From positions 1-7,149 of the forward strand of contig NZ_DATITZ010000176.1 of NCBI RefSeq assembly GCF_035467215.1: a stretch of 7,149 nucleotides of DNA, in the 5' to 3' direction. Each line of letters begins with the position of its first letter. Position 1 is the stretch's first letter. The position numbers and the translations under genes are program-made. Of the stretch, positions 5,398-7,149 are shown piece by piece. The DNA is from Thiocapsa sp035467215 (lineage in GTDB: Bacteria; Pseudomonadota; Gammaproteobacteria; Chromatiales; Chromatiaceae). The notes below the pieces were generated by a model that searched no databases, was not told the DNA's origin, and saw only the letters and a program-made list of their open reading frames with translations.

Positions 5398-6258
5398 ATG
5401 AAGCGCATGCCCCTCTCGACGGCTCTCTTGCTGACATCCTTTTGCTCGAGCGTCCCGTCGTCGGTAGAGCCGCCCGGCGATGTCGCCCCGCGTTCGCCTT
5501 CGCGTCTGCCCGAACCGCTGCGCGATTCGCTCGCCGGCGGCGGACTGGCTCCGGAGCTTATGGCCCTGCCGGCGGGCCGCTTCATGCGCGGCGATCTGCA
5601 GGGAACCAGCACGGATATGGACGAAAAACCTCCGACCAATGTGACCCTGTCGAGGGCCGTCGCGATCGGGGTCTACGAGGTCACCTTCGATGAATTCGAT
5701 GCCTTCTGCGACGCGACTGGCCGCGCCAAGCCGGACGACTCCGGCTGGGGCCGGGGTCGTCGCCCCGTCGTCAACGTGACCTGGAACGACGCCGTCGCTT
5801 ACACCCGGTGGCTGAGCGAGCAAACGGGCCGCGTCTACCGACTGCCGACCGACGCTGAATGGGAGTATGCCGCGCGCGCCGGGACCGACACGCGTTTCTG
5901 GTGGGGCGATGACCTCGGTGTGGATCTCGCCAATTGCGCCGGCTGCGGCAGTGCGTGGGACGGTTACGAGACGGCGCCGGTCGGCTCCTTTCAACCCAAC
6001 CCCTTCGGACTCTACGACACGGCGGGCAACGTCTTCGAATGGGTCGCCGATTGCTTTGCGGAGACCTTCGCGAAGGCGCCTGCCGACGGGAGCGCCCATG
6101 AGAATCCTGCGGGCTGTGGTCAGTGGGTCTATCGGGGCGGCAGTTGGAGCTTTCCGCCCCGCGAGGTGCGCTCGGCGAATCGGTGGCGGGACTTCCCGAC
6201 CGGCTCCAGCGACGACATGGGATTTCGGGTCGTGCGCGAGCTTGAACCCAAGCGCTGA
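5398..6258 (+). CDS. Exported SUMF1/FGE-sulfatase-domain protein lacking the catalytic cysteine pair
   Basis: The 286-residue protein begins with a short basic-hydrophobic segment (MKRMPLSTALLLTSFC), probably a signal peptide. Cys16 is not in a good lipobox because Phe precedes it. A low-complexity Pro/Ser linker follows to about residue 50. The FGE-sulfatase (SUMF1/EgtB/PvdO-type) domain covers about 52-281: LMALPAGRFMRGD (54-66), GVYEVTFDEFDAFC (91-104), NVTWNDAVAYTRWLS (126-140), RLPTDAEWEYAARAG (148-162), NPFGLYDTAGNVFEWVADC (201-219), YRGGSW (245-250) and GFRVVRE (275-281). True formylglycine-generating enzymes have two cysteines just after RGGSW or RGGSY; here the aligned positions are Phe252 and Val257, so sulfatase activation is unlikely. 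Other cysteines are Cys180 and Cys183 (CAGC), Cys219 and Cys240. NirV, found beside nirK in denitrifiers, belongs to the same domain family, which gives a loose precedent for the nor context. No sulfatase gene is nearby. Confidence 0.85.
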   Translation: MKRMPLSTALLLTSFCSSVPSSVEPPGDVAPRSPSRLPEPLRDSLAGGGLAPELMALPAGRFMRGDLQGTSTDMDEKPPTNVTLSRAVAIGVYEVTFDEFDAFCDATGRAKPDDSGWGRGRRPVVNVTWNDAVAYTRWLSEQTGRVYRLPTDAEWEYAARAGTDTRFWWGDDLGVDLANCAGCGSAWDGYETAPVGSFQPNPFGLYDTAGNVFEWVADCFAETFAKAPADGSAHENPAGCGQWVYRGGSWSFPPREVRSANRWRDFPTGSSDDMGFRVVRELEPKR

Positions 6259-6267
6259 TCCACCGCG

Positions 6268-6378
6268 CCAGCCGGAATAAAGCAAGAGCGAGAAACCGAG
6301 CCCGGCCAGCGCACGCGGCTCGATCACAGGCATGATGCCGACCTTGAAGCGCCATAGTGCAACTTGCTGACGGCGGCG
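6268..6378 (-). pseudogene. Possible C-terminal relic of a chromate transporter (ChrA-like)
   Basis: On the minus strand this stretch reads VALWRFKVGIMPVI then EPRALAGLGFSLLLYSG. From memory this resembles the last membrane segment of CHR-family transporters (W-R-F/Y-K-V-G-x-x-P-V-I-x-x-C-A-L-A-G-L). No intact upstream frame or proper stop is present; the open frame simply continues antisense through the FGE-like gene. If real, it is a short decayed remnant. The identification is tentative. Confidence 0.3.
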
Positions 6379-6432
6379 GTGATTCTCCAGATCGTGCTGT
6401 TCGCTCGCTCCACGCGCCGTGCTCCGCAGGAA

Positions 6433-6525
6433 TACCGCACGGATACCGACGCGGGGTGCGAATACGCTGTCCTGCCCGACACCACCGCACGTCTCCGGCG
6501 GCGCGATGACCTCGACGTGGATTGC
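6433..6525 (+). pseudogene. Degraded fragment resembling part of the FGE-like gene
   Basis: Codons 6433-6525 can be aligned without gaps to codons 147-177 of the FGE-like gene (5836-5928). By hand count, 15 of 31 residues are identical, including Y-R, T-D-A, E-Y-A, T, R, D-D-L and V-D. About 58 of 90 bases agree over the last 30 codons. The conserved Trp residues of the intact domain are changed to Cys or Arg, and no flanking domain is recognisable. This fits a decayed copy of this gene or of another family member. It sits in a small open frame (6364-6579) that is not otherwise supported. Confidence 0.42.
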
Positions 6526-7059
6526 GGCTGTTTTCGTTCACTTGATGTCATGGGGATTTCTCTTAATCATCCGCGCTGAACCTGCCGGACTCGTCCAACG
6601 CTGTCGCGAGAGCCTGCCGGCCAAACGGTCTTGGGTCGATTCAGGCGACCCTAACGGCAGCAACCGATCCGGCCGCTCGCGGTTCGGCTGTGGCTGACCG
6701 GTTTACGCGCTGAAGAGACTTTCGCGCTCAATCCCGTGTGCGCATCTGATCGGCGAACTTCAGCCGCCGACGTTCTCGGGGCTTGTGTCCGAGGTCGAGT
6801 GGAAAACCGTCACTCGGGATGCCCACGAGATACGTACACTGTCACCGGAATTCCCATTCCAGGAATTCCAGCGGAGCATATCCGCGCGCATCCCAGCACC
6901 GGCTGCCCACTCGGTCCCCCGGCCTTCGTCGAAGAACTGTAGCGACGCCTCGGCCGCCGACTGCGACGTCGAAAACCACGACCAAAGACCTAAGGAGCGC
7001 GACCGGAACACATTAGACGCCTTCTTCTTCGCTCGTAACTGTTCAGGTCGCCAGCCGCC
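6526..7059. other. About 530 bp without a recognisable gene
   Basis: Short open frames exist on both strands, but none has a recognisable motif, a good ribosome binding site or a convincing protein-like composition. I see no RNA gene. The only local structure noted is a pair of GGAATTCC palindromes (6847-6854 and 6862-6869). Lying between gene relics and a probable transposase end, the stretch is most simply decayed or junction DNA. Confidence 0.5.
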
Positions 7060-7149
7060 TTACGGCAAGCGCGGCATCGGAGGCTGACCCCGGAAGGTCA
7101 TCACCAGGGCGGGATAGAGATCGATCGACTGCTTGCGCAGGGTGGACAG
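7060..7149 (-). CDS. C-terminal end of a gene cut by the right edge, possibly a transposase
   Basis: On the minus strand the window begins in frame and reads 29 residues (STLRKQSIDLYPALV, then MTFRGQPPMPRLP) to a TAA at 7062-7060. The composition is protein-like, and from memory the pattern LRKQ-x-I-D-L-Y-x-A-L-V-x-T-F-x-G-x-P-P-x-P resembles the tail of some DDE transposases. No terminal inverted repeat could be identified downstream of the stop. The product is not certain. Confidence 0.4.
   Translation of the reverse strand: MSTLRKQSIDLYPALVMTFRGQPPMPRLP

Noticed and set aside
5398..5448. Lipoprotein signal at Cys16 of the FGE-like protein
   Set aside because: The residue before the cysteine is Phe rather than Gly, Ala or Ser, so a lipobox is not supported; an ordinary signal peptide or short anchor is more likely.
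4924..6333. Long minus-strand open frame of 469 codons
   Set aside because: It is antisense to both the DsrE-like and FGE-like genes. Its product is Arg/Gly-rich without motifs; only its first residues hint at a separate relic.
6760..7011. Open frame of 83 codons on minus upstream of the right-edge gene
   Set aside because: There is no recognisable motif or start signal, and competing frames exist on the other strand.
6785..7087. Open frame of 100 codons on plus in the gene-poor region
   Set aside because: It has no ribosome binding site or motif, is of low-complexity composition, and overlaps the better supported minus-strand gene end at 7060-7149.
1..7149. CRISPR array, tRNA or rRNA genes
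   Set aside because: No regularly spaced repeats with unique spacers, no tRNA-like clover and no rRNA segment were seen by eye on either strand.

Overview
The window is high-GC gammaproteobacterial DNA. Gene content suggests a denitrification-capable member of the Chromatiaceae or a relative: a cNOR-type nitric oxide reductase (norCB) controlled by a DNR-type regulator, a MaeB-type malic enzyme, and an exported DsrE-family protein. The taxon is an inference from gene style only; no rRNA or other marker gene is present.

Layout. Positions 1-1663 (minus) hold the first 554 codons of a MaeB-type malic enzyme carrying the start of a C-terminal phosphotransacetylase-like domain; the rest lies beyond the left edge. 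Positions 1818-2537 (minus) encode a Crp/Fnr regulator of the DNR/NNR type. A divergent control region (2538-2734) separates it from norC (2735-3187) and norB (3213-4634), both on plus. This region contains a perfect TTGAT-N4-ATCAA box, a -10-like hexamer at exactly class II spacing, three 12-bp direct repeats that run into the box, and a 6-bp dyad. After norB comes a 280-bp spacer with two perfect GC-rich hairpins. It is followed by a small exported DsrE-family protein (4915-5334) and an exported FGE-sulfatase (SUMF1-like) domain protein (5398-6258). These two genes share an identical 11-nt ribosome-binding leader and are separated by a hairpin.

From 6259 to 7059 no intact gene is recognised. 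The stretch looks like decayed accessory DNA: a possible chromate-transporter C-terminal relic on minus, a 31-codon fragment resembling part of the neighbouring FGE-domain gene on plus, and then unassigned sequence. At the right edge (7060-7149, minus) lie the last 29 codons of another gene, possibly a transposase.

How it may work: the DNR-like protein probably senses NO and activates norCB, and NorCB reduces NO to N2O at the cytoplasmic membrane. No norQ, norD or nitrite reductase gene is in the window. Downstream sit two exported proteins: one with a CPMC motif in a DsrE fold, the other with an FGE-type fold lacking the catalytic cysteine pair. They are the most interesting unexplained part, possibly a periplasmic accessory pair for nitrogen-oxide or thiol/metal chemistry. 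That link is inferred from gene order alone.
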